From Burkholderia sp. Ax-1719 (GTDB lineage Bacteria; Pseudomonadota; Gammaproteobacteria; Burkholderiales; Burkholderiaceae): DNA of 33,436 nt. The notes under the pieces were generated by a model. It was not told where the DNA came from and ran no database searches. It was given only the letters and a program-made list of their open reading frames with translations. The position numbers were made by a program, and so were the translations under genes. The stretch spans positions 1 through 33,436 of the forward strand of contig NZ_VWWJ01000049.1 in the NCBI RefSeq assembly GCF_011753055.1, written 5' to 3'. Below, piece after piece: positions 1 through 7,378 of this stretch (within the stretch, counting starts at the first letter, position 1; every line of letters starts with the position of its first letter).

Positions 1-299
1 TGACGGAAGCCATGCCGGTGGTGACGGTTGCGCCGAACGACGCGCTGCTCGAAAAGCTCAAGTCGAACATGCAGGAAGTGCGTGCGCGCGGCGGCCAGCT
101 GTACGTGTTCGCCGACGCCGATACGCATATCACGAGCGAAGAGGGCATCCACGTGATCCGTATGCCGGAGCACTACGGTCTGCTCTCGCCGATCCTGCAC
201 GTGGTGCCGCTGCAGATGCTGGCGTACCACACGGCCAGCGCGCGCGGCACTGACGTCGACAAGCCGCGTAACCTCGCGAAATCGGTGACGGTCGAATAA
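1..299 (+). CDS. glmS: glutamine--fructose-6-phosphate aminotransferase, C-terminal part (left edge cut)
   Basis: This is the last ~99 codons of GlmS, the cytoplasmic enzyme that makes glucosamine-6-phosphate from fructose-6-phosphate and glutamine, the first step toward UDP-GlcNAc for peptidoglycan and LPS. The reading frame (first full codon at base 3) is open through the left edge, so the true start lies outside. The visible part is the end of the second SIS (sugar isomerase) domain; the run LLSPILHVVPLQMLAYHTA and the ending DKPRNLAKSVTVE are typical of the GlmS C-terminus, where the lysine near the end contributes to the sugar site. An intrinsic terminator follows 35 nt after the stop. 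No glmS-type riboswitch can be assessed because the 5' end is missing. Confidence 0.96.
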   Translation, partial: TEAMPVVTVAPNDALLEKLKSNMQEVRARGGQLYVFADADTHITSEEGIHVIRMPEHYGLLSPILHVVPLQMLAYHTASARGTDVDKPRNLAKSVTVE

Positions 300-333
300 G
301 GTCGGTTGGTCTGCTTGTTGTGCGAAAACGCGA

Positions 334-362
334 AGCGCCGGATGAAAATCCGGCGCTTTTTT
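334..362 (+). terminator. Rho-independent terminator of glmS
   Basis: A perfect 10-bp stem (AGCGCCGGAT / ATCCGGCGCT) with a 4-nt loop is followed directly by six T residues, 35 nt after the glmS stop codon. It separates glmS from the next transcription unit. Confidence 0.93.
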
Positions 363-518
363 CATTTGCGCGCACGTTTTGGCCGCACTGGAATGCGTTG
401 TGCATACAACATTTTCAGATAAGCGCATTTGATGCAGACTTGCGCCAGTTTGCTTTCCTCTGACGATAGATCGTGATCGTAGGTGTCGTCGGACGGATGA
501 TTCTGGGGGAAGTGGTTT

Positions 519-1775
519 ATGCACCGAATGGGATGGCTCGCCGCACTGCTGATCTGCGTGACAGCGCACGCGGCCAACGCCGAAAACGACAGTGCGGCAT
601 CCGGCACCGCAACGCCAGCCGCTACGGCTGCGGCCGATACGGGCGCCTGCACGCACGCCTTCACCGCGCCGATCGCCGGTACGGTGCTGGATGCCAGCGA
701 ACTCGCACAGCCACGCGGCCGCGTGACGGATATGACCGGCGCGCTGTCCGTCGATTGCCAGTCCGATCTTTCGCGACGGCTTGCCGAGCTCGAATTGCAG
801 ACCGGCGATCAGCTTGCCGTGCTGATCGTGCCAAGTACCGGCGACGATACGATCGAGCAGTTCGCTACCCAGATTTTCGAGCGATGGAAACTCGGCCAGA
901 AGAAGGTCGATAACGGCATCCTGCTGGTCGCCGCGCTGCATGACCGGCATGTGCGCATTGAAGTGGGCTACGGCCTTGAAGGCACGATTCCCGATGTGCT
1001 CGCGGGACGCATCATTCGTGAGCGCATCGTGCCGGCGTTCAAGGACCGCAATTACGAAGCCGGTATCAGCGCGGCTGTGGACGCGCTCACACAGCGCCTG
1101 GCCGTGCAGCCCTCGCAGGATCAGCAGGCGCAGACCGCGGACGCGTCATCGACGACGCCCGGGCAACCCGTCGAACCGCTCAAATCCCCCAAACCCGAGC
1201 CGCGGCCCCGCTACGACGGACCGCTCTTCTGGATCGGGCTCGGACTTCTCAACGTGGGCGCGGGTGTGTATCTGGCGCGTCGGCGCAAGAGCCGGCGTGC
1301 GGCCTGGCCATTCGTGACGAGCTTACTCGCGAACATGGTCGTGATGATCGTCTGGCTGCCCTTCGATACGTTCGGAGACGGCAAGGACGGACTCGCAGGG
1401 CTGTTCGGCGCGTGCTTTTTTCTCGGGCCCGCTGCCATGGTTTTCGGGCTCAATCTCTATCGCTCCAGACTGCTGCGCAAATGGACGGCGATCTACGCGG
1501 GCATCGTGGCGCTTGGGACCGTGATCGGCTGCCTGATGCATTACGCCTTCGATCAGGCGCTGCTGATCGTGGGCGGATCCGTGCTGGCCCTGATCGGCGC
1601 TGCGGCGGCGTTGATCGCAAAGATCAATGGCACGTGGGATTCGTCGCCGTCGTCATCGAAGTCTTCATCGAATGGTTCGCTGCTCGATGCGATCTTTGGC
1701 TCGTCGAACAATGACTCGGGCTGGGGCGGCGGCGGTGGATCGAGCGGCGGCGGCGGGGCATCGGACAACTGGTGA
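519..1775 (+). CDS. TPM-domain membrane protein (YgcG family)
   Basis: A 418-residue protein with an N-terminal signal peptide (cleavage likely after AHAANA, about residue 21) and a TPM domain at about residues 65-195 (start PRGRVTDMTGAL; core DNGILLVAALHDRHVRIEVGYGLEG). After a Pro-rich linker (about 195-235) come about five hydrophobic segments between residues 235 and 370. It ends in a serine-rich stretch and a Gly/Ser tail (GGGGGSSGGGGASDNW). TPM proteins are often linked to LemA-family genes, as here: the LemA-like gene starts 40 nt downstream on the same strand. The start has GGGGGAAG upstream. The family is thought to act at the cell envelope (photosystem repair in plants; unknown in most bacteria). 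The low-complexity tail is common in this family. Family assignment is firm, function is not. Confidence 0.88.
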   Translation: MHRMGWLAALLICVTAHAANAENDSAASGTATPAATAAADTGACTHAFTAPIAGTVLDASELAQPRGRVTDMTGALSVDCQSDLSRRLAELELQTGDQLAVLIVPSTGDDTIEQFATQIFERWKLGQKKVDNGILLVAALHDRHVRIEVGYGLEGTIPDVLAGRIIRERIVPAFKDRNYEAGISAAVDALTQRLAVQPSQDQQAQTADASSTTPGQPVEPLKSPKPEPRPRYDGPLFWIGLGLLNVGAGVYLARRRKSRRAAWPFVTSLLANMVVMIVWLPFDTFGDGKDGLAGLFGACFFLGPAAMVFGLNLYRSRLLRKWTAIYAGIVALGTVIGCLMHYAFDQALLIVGGSVLALIGAAAALIAKINGTWDSSPSSSKSSSNGSLLDAIFGSSNNDSGWGGGGGSSGGGGASDNW

Positions 1776-1815
1776 GCCCGGGCGGGATTTTTTATATCAA
1801 CAGGGAAGTGAAAAC

Positions 1816-2439
1816 ATGAAGTGGCTTCGCATCGTACTGGCTTGTTTGATGGGGCTGGCGCTCGCATCGCTTTCGGGTTGCGGCTATAACGCGATCCAGT
1901 CGTCCGACGAGGACGTGAACGCAGCCTGGTCGGAAGTGCTCAACCAGTATCAGCGCCGCGCGGATCTCGTGCCGAACCTCGCCGCGACGGTGAAGGGCTA
2001 CGCCGCGCACGAGTCGAGCGTGCTCACGCAGGTGGCCCAGGCGCGCGCGAGCGTCGGCAGCGTGCAGATGACGCCGGAGCTGGCGAAGGATCCCAACGCG
2101 CTGGCCGCCTTCGATGCCCGTCAAGGCCAGCTGACGAGCGCGCTGAGCCGCTTGATGGTGGTGTCCGAGAGCTATCCTCAGCTCAAGGCCGACGGCGCCT
2201 TCAGGGACCTTCAGGTGCAGCTGGAGGGCACCGAGAACCGCATCGCCGTCGCGCGCGGCCGATATATCCGCACGGTGCAGGACTACAACGTGCAGATCCG
2301 GCAGTTTCCGGGCGTGCTGATCGCCAGGGCGTTCGGCTATCAGCCCAGGCCGAATTTCAGCGTTGCCAACGAAGCGGCAATTTCGAAGGCGCCCACGCTC
2401 GACTTCTCGGCGCAGAAGGCTGGCGCGGCCGCGCAATAA
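1816..2439 (+). CDS. lemA: LemA family lipoprotein
   Basis: A 207-residue protein whose start at 1816 gives a lipoprotein signal with lipobox LSGC (Cys at about residue 22), preceded by AGGGAAG. The frame is open further upstream, but those residues are arginine-rich and overlap the TPM gene, so they are not translated in my reading. The body contains the LemA hallmarks: the N-terminal helix NAAWSEVLNQYQRRADLVPNL, then ESYPQLKADGAFRDLQVQLEGTENRIAVARGRY and YNVQIRQFPGVLIARAFGY. LemA proteins form helical bundles anchored to a membrane; their molecular role is poorly known. It follows the TPM gene by 40 nt and is almost surely cotranscribed. A GC-rich palindrome plus T-run (about 1775-1795) between the genes could be a weak attenuator. 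Confidence 0.92.
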   Translation: MKWLRIVLACLMGLALASLSGCGYNAIQSSDEDVNAAWSEVLNQYQRRADLVPNLAATVKGYAAHESSVLTQVAQARASVGSVQMTPELAKDPNALAAFDARQGQLTSALSRLMVVSESYPQLKADGAFRDLQVQLEGTENRIAVARGRYIRTVQDYNVQIRQFPGVLIARAFGYQPRPNFSVANEAAISKAPTLDFSAQKAGAAAQ

Positions 2440-2533
2440 GGCGGAGCGCTGCCGGTGGCGAACCCTCTGCCGCAAGCCAGAACGCGGCGTCATAATGGCG
2501 CGGATCGAATCACGCATCGTGAAGGCGCTATTT

Positions 2534-3307
2534 ATGCAACTAACCGAACAACAAGACGGGCATCCACGGCAGTCTGCAGCGCGGTTGCCCCGCCTCTACG
2601 TCTTCTCAGGCGCCGGGCTTTCAGCAGAGAGCGGCGTTTCGACGTTTCGCACCGGCGATGGCATCTGGACGCACACCAGCATCGACGAGGTCTGCAACTA
2701 CCGCACGTGGCGCCGCAACCGCGCCGCGGTGTTCCGCTTCTACAACCAGCGCATCGCCGAATGTTCGGACGCGAAGCCTAACGATGCGCATCGTCTGCTG
2801 GCGCACTGGCAAGACACCTGGGGCACGGAGCGAGTACACCTGATCACGCAGAATATCGACGGCTTGCTGGAGCAGGCGGGCGCGCGTCAGGTGACGCATC
2901 TGCACGGCGACATGATTTCGCTGCTTTGCACCGACTGCGAGTACCGCTTTCCGGCCGGCAGCGCGGGCCTCGACGCGAACGCCGCGTGTCCGTCCTGCGG
3001 CCAGGTCGAGAGCGTCAAGCCCGGCGTGGTGTTCTTCAACGAGGCCGCGCCCGAGTACGAAACGCTCTGGCGCATCCAGCAGGCCATGAGCGATGACGAT
3101 ATTTTCATCGCCATTGGCACGTCGTTCGAGGTGATCCCGCCAGAGCGTCTGCTGCCGCCGTCGCGTTACGGCCGTCATGCGCGCAACGTACTCGTCGATC
3201 CCGCGCCGAGCCGCACGGAGTGCTTTGGCGTAGTCGAGCAGGAACCGGCGACCGTTGGCCTGCGTAAGCTCGAACCGTCGATTGAACGGATGATGAACGG
3301 CGCTTAA
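2534..3307 (+). CDS. cobB: NAD-dependent protein deacylase, sirtuin (CobB-like)
   Basis: A 257-residue Sir2-family protein. Sirtuins remove acyl groups from lysines using NAD+. Visible motifs in order: NAD-binding GAGLSAESGVSTFR (about residues 26-39), TQNIDGLLEQAG, the catalytic histidine in HLHGD (H124), two zinc-binding cysteine pairs (CTDC, CPSCG), GVVFFNE and the late IGTSFEV. The start at 2534 follows GAAGG; an in-frame ATG at 2495 would add 13 residues lacking sirtuin similarity and is the main alternative. The N-terminal extension before the Rossmann fold is short. It is followed by a clear terminator. The likely targets (for example acetyl-CoA synthetase) cannot be told from this window. 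Confidence 0.93.
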   Translation: MQLTEQQDGHPRQSAARLPRLYVFSGAGLSAESGVSTFRTGDGIWTHTSIDEVCNYRTWRRNRAAVFRFYNQRIAECSDAKPNDAHRLLAHWQDTWGTERVHLITQNIDGLLEQAGARQVTHLHGDMISLLCTDCEYRFPAGSAGLDANAACPSCGQVESVKPGVVFFNEAAPEYETLWRIQQAMSDDDIFIAIGTSFEVIPPERLLPPSRYGRHARNVLVDPAPSRTECFGVVEQEPATVGLRKLEPSIERMMNGA

Positions 3308-3343
3308 CCCGCGATCCGATGGTGTTTTCGCATCGTCTACATG

Positions 3344-3375
3344 GCGTGCTGGCTTGATCGCCGCACGCTTTTTTT
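3344..3375 (+). terminator. Rho-independent terminator of the sirtuin gene
   Basis: GCGTGC pairs with GCACGC and an inner GGC/GCC pair extends the stem; seven T residues follow immediately. It begins 37 nt after the sirtuin stop and ends only 13 nt before the next start codon. Confidence 0.85.
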
Positions 3376-3388
3376 ACGTCCCTAGCCT

Positions 3389-3895
3389 ATGAATATTTCC
3401 AGACAGATCGCTGGTTATCTGAAATCGCGCGAGCTGGTGCTCGTGAGCTTCGAAACCTGTACCGCTGGCGCGTTCACGGCCGCGCTCGCGGAGCTGCCGG
3501 GCGCGGCCGTGAGTCTCGATATCGGCATCGTCGTGCATACGGCGCGTGCGCTGGCGGCGTGGCCGGATGCCAAAGCCGAGACAGACGCCAACGAATCGAT
3601 CAACGAAGCGCGCGCGCGAGCGGTTGCTGAAGCGTTGCTCAAGCAGCGGGCAGGTCAGGCGAATGTCGCGTTGGCGAGTCTAGGATGGCTCGCGCCGGGA
3701 GACGCAAGTAGTAGCACGCCCGTCGCGCATTGCTTCGCGTGGGCGTGCAGGGATCGCGGCGAGGTGGTGTCGGCGAGCGAAACCGTACTTTTTTCGGGAC
3801 GTCGTGCCGAGGTCAGACGCTCGATAGCACGACGTGCTTTGCTTGGGCTGCCACGTTTCGTCGATTCTGTCTTCGCGCGTGAGCGCGCTGGATAA
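3389..3895 (+). CDS. diverged CinA C-terminal (PncC-like) domain protein
   Basis: A 168-residue protein resembling the CinA C-terminal domain (competence/damage-inducible protein; nicotinamide mononucleotide deamidase PncC in many bacteria). The signature usually reading AESCTGG is FETCTAG here (about residues 21-27), followed by the AALAELPGAA region. Later parts (GLAPGG-like segment, now LGWLAPGDASSS) are also diverged. There is no N-terminal molybdopterin-binding CinA domain. The start codon lies 13 nt after the terminator of the preceding gene and has no recognisable Shine-Dalgarno sequence, so expression may be leaderless or low, or the true start may be elsewhere. NMN deamidase activity is possible but not shown by the sequence. 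Confidence 0.72.
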   Translation: MNISRQIAGYLKSRELVLVSFETCTAGAFTAALAELPGAAVSLDIGIVVHTARALAAWPDAKAETDANESINEARARAVAEALLKQRAGQANVALASLGWLAPGDASSSTPVAHCFAWACRDRGEVVSASETVLFSGRRAEVRRSIARRALLGLPRFVDSVFARERAG

Positions 3896-3987
3896 GCAAG
3901 GCAGCAGCAGGGCGCGTGCGTTATCCCATTGGGTTTACAAGTATTTATATGTAAACGTAATAGTAGTTAACAAGCACAGCCCTTTCC

Positions 3988-4180
3988 TGTGGATAACACG
4001 GTATTTCTCATTGGTATCAATCCGATGCGCTCGGGACAGCCGTGCGGACAATTCCTGTAAGCAAATTGGGCTTCGAGGATAACTTTTTGCTGTTTACCGC
4101 AAAGCCACGACTTATCAAGAACTGATCCACAGTTCATCCGTGAGGTATTCCCCAGCTTATTCAGAGCTTGCCGTGGATAA
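3988..4180. other. cluster of DnaA-box-like sites in an AT-richer intergenic stretch
   Basis: The 371-bp gap between 3896 and 4266 holds no credible gene. It contains one perfect DnaA box (TGTGGATAA, 3988-3996, minus orientation), two with one mismatch (TGATCCACA 4123-4131; CGTGGATAA 4172-4180) and three with two mismatches (CGAGGATAA 4074-4082; TTATCAAGA 4112-4120; TTATTCAGA 4157-4165). Two IHF-like near matches (WATCAANNNNTTR with one mismatch) start at 4015 and 4113. The stretch 3935-3975 is very AT-rich for this genome. It may be a DnaA-titrating or DnaA-reactivating locus or origin-like element; no dnaA, dnaN, rpmH or parAB gene is near. Confidence 0.5.
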
Positions 4181-4209
4181 CTCGCCTACCCTCGCAGAAG
4201 CGGCCAGGC

Positions 4210-4238
4210 AAAAAAAAGCGCCGCCCGCAGGCGACGCC
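4210..4238 (-). terminator. Rho-independent terminator of the lpxO-like gene
   Basis: Read on the minus strand, an 8-bp stem (GCGTCGCC / GGCGGCGC, one G-U pair) with a 4-nt loop runs into eight T residues, 29 nt past the stop codon. The U-tract is correct only for minus-strand transcription. Confidence 0.8.
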
Positions 4239-4266
4239 ATTTCATGATCCCGCGGTGTTGACGGGC

Positions 4267-5169
4267 TCAACGCCAGAAGATCGCCAGCGCAATCCCGCCG
4301 AACAGCGCCCACTTCACGATGTAGTAGACCGTGCGGTTCCACGCCTTCAGCCGCTTGCCCGCAAGGCGCACGGAATAAACGTAGCGGAACGCGCGATTGA
4401 GGCCACCGGTGCGGTCGCCGGTTTCGTTGGGCGAGGCCGCGGCGCGCATCAGGAAATCACCCACCGCGCTCATGATCGATTGCGCCCAGCGATATTTCAT
4501 CGGCCGTTCGATATCGCAGAACAGGATGATGCGGTCCTGCTGCGTCCCGTTCGCCGCATGATGCAGATACGTTTCGTCGAACACGACGTCCTTGCCGTCG
4601 CGCCACGAATACGGAATCTCGTCGACGACGATTGCGCAACGATCGTCATTCGGCGTCATCAGCCCAAGGTGGTAGCGCAGCGAACCGGCGAAGGGATCGC
4701 GATGCGGATTGAGCGAACCGTTGGCCGGCAACATCGCGAACATCGCCGCTTTCACCGACGGAATGCGCTGGAGAATCTCAATCGTGCGCGGACAAAGCGT
4801 CGCCGCCGACGGATGCGGATTGTCGTACCACTTCAGATAAAAGCGTTTCCAGCCGGTGCGGAAAAACGAATTAAAGCCAATGTCGTTATACGATTCCGAA
4901 GCCTGAATGCGGCTGGCTTCCTGAAGGGCGAGCGCTTCCTCGCGAAAGGTCTGCCATTCCGATTTAAGCACTGCGAGTTCGGGAAAATGTTTTGTCTCGA
5001 TGAAGGGCGTATTCGGCACTTTCGAGAAGAAATAAGCGAAGCAGTTCAGCGGCGCCATAAAGGTCGAATGATCGCCGAGTTGCCGGAAGAAGCTGCCGTG
5101 GCGCGCCTTGCCGCGCCAGTGCGTATAGACGGCGCACAGCAGAAAGAGAATCAGGACGACCCAACGCAT
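4267..5169 (-). CDS. lpxO: aspartyl/asparaginyl beta-hydroxylase family, LpxO-like lipid A hydroxylase
   Basis: A 300-residue Fe(II)/2-oxoglutarate dioxygenase of the Asp/Asn beta-hydroxylase fold. LpxO 2-hydroxylates a secondary acyl chain of lipid A on the cytoplasmic side of the inner membrane. The protein has hydrophobic segments at both ends (residues 1-15 and about 280-297), as LpxO does. The metal site is visible as HRD (about residues 155-157) and the second histidine in YLHHAANG (about 203), with an arginine (QDRIILF) placed to bind 2-oxoglutarate. Length and membrane segments favour LpxO over the soluble hydroxylases. The 5' region holds two perfect inverted repeats listed separately, and the Shine-Dalgarno is weak. 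Gene symbol is by family resemblance. Confidence 0.85.
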   Translation of the reverse strand: MRWVVLILFLLCAVYTHWRGKARHGSFFRQLGDHSTFMAPLNCFAYFFSKVPNTPFIETKHFPELAVLKSEWQTFREEALALQEASRIQASESYNDIGFNSFFRTGWKRFYLKWYDNPHPSAATLCPRTIEILQRIPSVKAAMFAMLPANGSLNPHRDPFAGSLRYHLGLMTPNDDRCAIVVDEIPYSWRDGKDVVFDETYLHHAANGTQQDRIILFCDIERPMKYRWAQSIMSAVGDFLMRAAASPNETGDRTGGLNRAFRYVYSVRLAGKRLKAWNRTVYYIVKWALFGGIALAIFWR

Positions 5170-5173
5170 TACT

Positions 5174-5212
5174 TACTCGTAAAAAACATTGCCTGACGAA
5201 ATTTTACGAGTA
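5174..5212 (-). promoter_or_regulatory. 11-bp inverted repeat directly upstream of the lpxO-like start
   Basis: TACTCGTAAAA (5174-5184) and TTTTACGAGTA (5202-5212) are perfect complements separated by 17 bp, starting 5 nt from the start codon. In the mRNA the hairpin would hold the only purine-rich stretch (GAG) in front of the ATG. It could be an operator or a translation-controlling hairpin. Confidence 0.5.
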
Positions 5213-5240
5213 GTTACGAAATTCTGTCGTTAAGCCCGCA

Positions 5241-5266
5241 ATCCCATGACAGAAGCGTCATGGGAT
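5241..5266. repeat. 10-bp perfect inverted repeat between the EamA and lpxO-like genes
   Basis: ATCCCATGAC - 6 nt - GTCATGGGAT. It lies 72 bp upstream of the lpxO-like start and 98 bp past the EamA stop. No T-run follows on the minus strand, so it is either a processing/termination hairpin for the EamA mRNA or an operator for the next gene. Confidence 0.5.
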
Positions 5267-5363
5267 TATTACATCCAGCGTAAATGGCTTTTGTTGAAGC
5301 CGGCGTTTAGCGTTTTCTCAATCGCGTCTATATGCGATCAATAGCCGATTTAAACAAACAAAA

Positions 5364-6326
5364 TCAGGCGGATTCGACGGATTGTTTTGCGGTAATGGTC
5401 CGTGCGTCGGTTTGCGTATCGTCGCGATTGCGCGCGGCGGGAAGCAACTGGCAGGCGAGCAGGCCGGCGAGCATCAATGCGCAACCCGTGAGCGCACGTG
5501 TAGAAAGCGTCTCGCCCAGCGCGGCCCAACCGGCGATGGCCGCGAACACGCCTTCCATGCTGAAAATGACGGCGGCATGGGCGGGTGCGGCGTCACGCTG
5601 CGCGACCACCTGGATCGTATAGCCGACGCCCACGGACATTGCACCGCCGTAAATGATGGCGGGCGCGGCGCGTGTGATGTCAGCGAGGCGCAGCGGTTCA
5701 AAGCCGATGGCGACGGCCAGGCAAGCCGCCCCGCAGGCGATGAACTGCACGATCGACAGCGCGAGCGGATCGTGGCGCGGCGCGTAATGGCCCACGAGCA
5801 TCACCTGGATCGAAATCACGATTGCGCAGCCGAGCTGATACCAGTCGCCGTACATGATCGAGAAATGCTCGTTGATGCTCAGCAGATAGAGGCCGGCGGC
5901 GGCCAGCGCCGCGCCAATCCACGTGCCCGCGCCGGTGCGATGGCGCAGCAGCACGCCGAGCATCGGCACGATGACCACGTAAAGCGAGCTGATAAAGCCG
6001 GCATTGGCGATCTTCGTGTAGCGCAAGCCAATCTGCTGAAGCGAGATCGCCACCGAGAGCACGAGGCCAAGCACCACGCCGTCGCGGATCAGGGCCGCGT
6101 TGAAGCCGTTTGCAGCGGGTTTCTGCGCGCCGCGCGAACCGCGTCGCGTCGCCAATACGAAGGCCGTCACGATGCCCGCGCCCAGCAGGAAACGCAGGCC
6201 GGTGAAGAGGAACGGGCCGATGGCGTCGAGGCTCAGCCGCTGGGCGACGAAGGCGGAGCCCCAGATCATGGCGGCCGCGAGCATCAGCAGGTTGGCGCGC
6301 AAATGTTGGCGGGAAGTCGGGTTCAA
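5364..6326 (-). CDS. EamA/DMT family transporter (10 TM)
   Basis: A membrane protein with two EamA repeats and about ten hydrophobic segments, beginning LRANLLMLAAAMIWGSAFVAQRLSLDAIGPF, the usual opening of the first repeat; the second repeat begins near WYQLGCAIVISIQVMLVG. This drug/metabolite transporter superfamily exports amino acids or other metabolites; the substrate here is unknown. The start is uncertain. The frame stays open to a GTG at 6602, but the extra ~90 residues do not look like part of a transporter. I chose the TTG at 6326, which gives 320 residues, close to the family norm, although it lacks a clear Shine-Dalgarno. No ATG exists between 6602 and the first TM segment. Confidence 0.82.
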   Translation of the reverse strand: MNPTSRQHLRANLLMLAAAMIWGSAFVAQRLSLDAIGPFLFTGLRFLLGAGIVTAFVLATRRGSRGAQKPAANGFNAALIRDGVVLGLVLSVAISLQQIGLRYTKIANAGFISSLYVVIVPMLGVLLRHRTGAGTWIGAALAAAGLYLLSINEHFSIMYGDWYQLGCAIVISIQVMLVGHYAPRHDPLALSIVQFIACGAACLAVAIGFEPLRLADITRAAPAIIYGGAMSVGVGYTIQVVAQRDAAPAHAAVIFSMEGVFAAIAGWAALGETLSTRALTGCALMLAGLLACQLLPAARNRDDTQTDARTITAKQSVESA

Positions 6327-6660
6327 GGGAATGGTGACCGGGTAAGCGAGAAAATCGGGGTAATGCAGGATTGCATAGCGGGATTGCGCGGCGGGACTGC
6401 GCGCCGACGGGTCATCCCGTGGGCATAAAAGCGGAATCAGCGGGGCGAACAACCGTGCGGAATCCCGATCGTATCCGAATTGAAAGCCGGTTGTCTCCCA
6501 GAAAATACACCCATCCGAATGCGGATGACAAAGCGCTGACGCTGCGTAATACTGCTTCGCGCGAAACGGCTGCCCAGATCGGCCAGCGGACCGTTTCGAC
6601 ACTTCTCGCTATTCAATTCACAACGTGCCGGTCATATTTGTCAGGTTTGGGGAACAACAG
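6327..6660. other. intergenic region between divergent EamA and small exported protein genes
   Basis: About 330 bp separating divergent genes. It must carry both promoters. The right part (6600-6640) is AT-richer and the likely promoter area of the small exported protein gene, but I find no -35/-10 pair with good spacing. The left part may code for an N-terminal extension of the EamA protein if the GTG at 6602 is used. Confidence 0.4.
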
Positions 6661-6882
6661 ATGAACAAGATTCTCGCCTCGCTTATCGCAGCATCCGTCG
6701 CACTGATTTCGGTTCAGGCTCTGGCTCAAGACGCATCGGGCGCAGCCGCTACGGCTCCGGCAGCCAGCGCACCGGCCAAGGCCAAGAAGTCGCACAAGAA
6801 GCTCAAGCACCACGGCAAGCGTGCGGCGGTTTCGGACGCCGCTTCGGCAGCCGGCACGAGCGACAAGGGCACGCAGAACTAA
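6661..6882 (+). CDS. small lysine-rich exported protein
   Basis: A 73-residue protein with a clear Sec signal peptide (MNKILASLIAASVALISVQALA, cleavage before QDA). The mature part is an Ala-rich stretch followed by a strongly basic run (KAKKSHKKLKHHGKR) and an Ala/Ser tail. The start at 6661 is preceded by GGGGA at 9 nt; an upstream in-frame start at 6625 would spoil the signal peptide. It ends at a strong bidirectional terminator. I do not recognise a named family. A basic, disordered periplasmic or secreted peptide of this kind could bind polyanions such as LPS or nucleic acid, but that is a guess. Confidence 0.75.
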   Translation: MNKILASLIAASVALISVQALAQDASGAAATAPAASAPAKAKKSHKKLKHHGKRAAVSDAASAAGTSDKGTQN

Positions 6883-6928
6883 AGCGTCCCGGCGATCCGG
6901 TCCGATTACCCATATCGGCCGGCGCAAA

Positions 6929-6967
6929 GAAAAAAGCCAGCGTGAATCTCTTCACGCTGGCTTTTTT
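6929..6967. terminator. bidirectional Rho-independent terminator
   Basis: A perfect stem of about 17 bp (core GCCAGCGTGAA / TTCACGCTGGC) with a 4-nt TCTC loop, flanked by A-run and T-run, lies between the convergent genes ending at 6882 (+) and 7010 (-). It can serve both strands. Confidence 0.93.
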
Positions 6968-7009
6968 CTTTTTCAACCGCGCGATTTCGCGCACGGCTCA
7001 AACGTCCGC

Positions 7010-7291
7010 TTACGCGTCCTTCGCGAGACCCGCTTGCAGCAGCTCGGTCAGCAGGCCGGTCATGCCTTCCGGGTGCTGTTCCGCGCGCGTCTTGAGTTGC
7101 GCGATGAGATCGGCGTTGAGCTTGCACGCGAACGGCACGAGGCCGGCAGCCTGATCGAGCTTGCGCTGCTCGCGGCGGTCCAGCGCCGCAGGCGCCGAAT
7201 CTTTGCCGAAACGCTCAGGGCCGGCTTTGTGGGTCGATTGCATCAGCTTCAGGGCCTTGTTTTTCTCAAGGTCGAACTTTTTCATGGCCAT
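7010..7291 (-). CDS. 93-aa protein with a possible ribbon-helix-helix fold
   Basis: A 93-residue soluble, charged protein I cannot name. The start at 7291 has GGAG 8 nt upstream; a second ATG two codons later is equally possible. The N-terminal half is basic and probably flexible (MKKFDLEKNKALKLMQS). The C-terminal half reads VPFACKLNADLIAQLKTRAE, then HPEGMTGLLTELLQAGLA: a short strand, a helix and a second helix, in the order and spacing of ribbon-helix-helix (Arc/MetJ-type) DNA-binding proteins. If correct it would be a small dimeric regulator. No toxin-like partner lies next to it: the upstream gene on the same strand is the Mut7-C protein. The fold is inferred from pattern only. Confidence 0.7.
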   Translation of the reverse strand: MAMKKFDLEKNKALKLMQSTHKAGPERFGKDSAPAALDRREQRKLDQAAGLVPFACKLNADLIAQLKTRAEQHPEGMTGLLTELLQAGLAKDA

Positions 7292-7378
7292 GGATTCGGC
7301 TCCGGTATTTGTCAGTGTGTTGGGCAGTGGCGCGCATTGTACGCAAACGCCCGCGCGCGTCCATTGCGTTGAATGGGG

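Noticed and set aside
300..518. A riboswitch or small gene between glmS and the TPM gene
   Set aside because: Only the glmS terminator is clear; no conserved fold or coding signal seen.
3834..4082. An open frame covering the DnaA-box region
   Set aside because: Starts inside the CinA-like gene in another frame, no ribosome binding site and no recognisable motif.
3896..4266. The main chromosomal origin (oriC)
   Set aside because: Possible by DnaA boxes alone, but dnaA, dnaN, rpmH, gidA and parAB are all absent from the surroundings, where Burkholderia origins normally lie; kept as an origin-like or titration locus.
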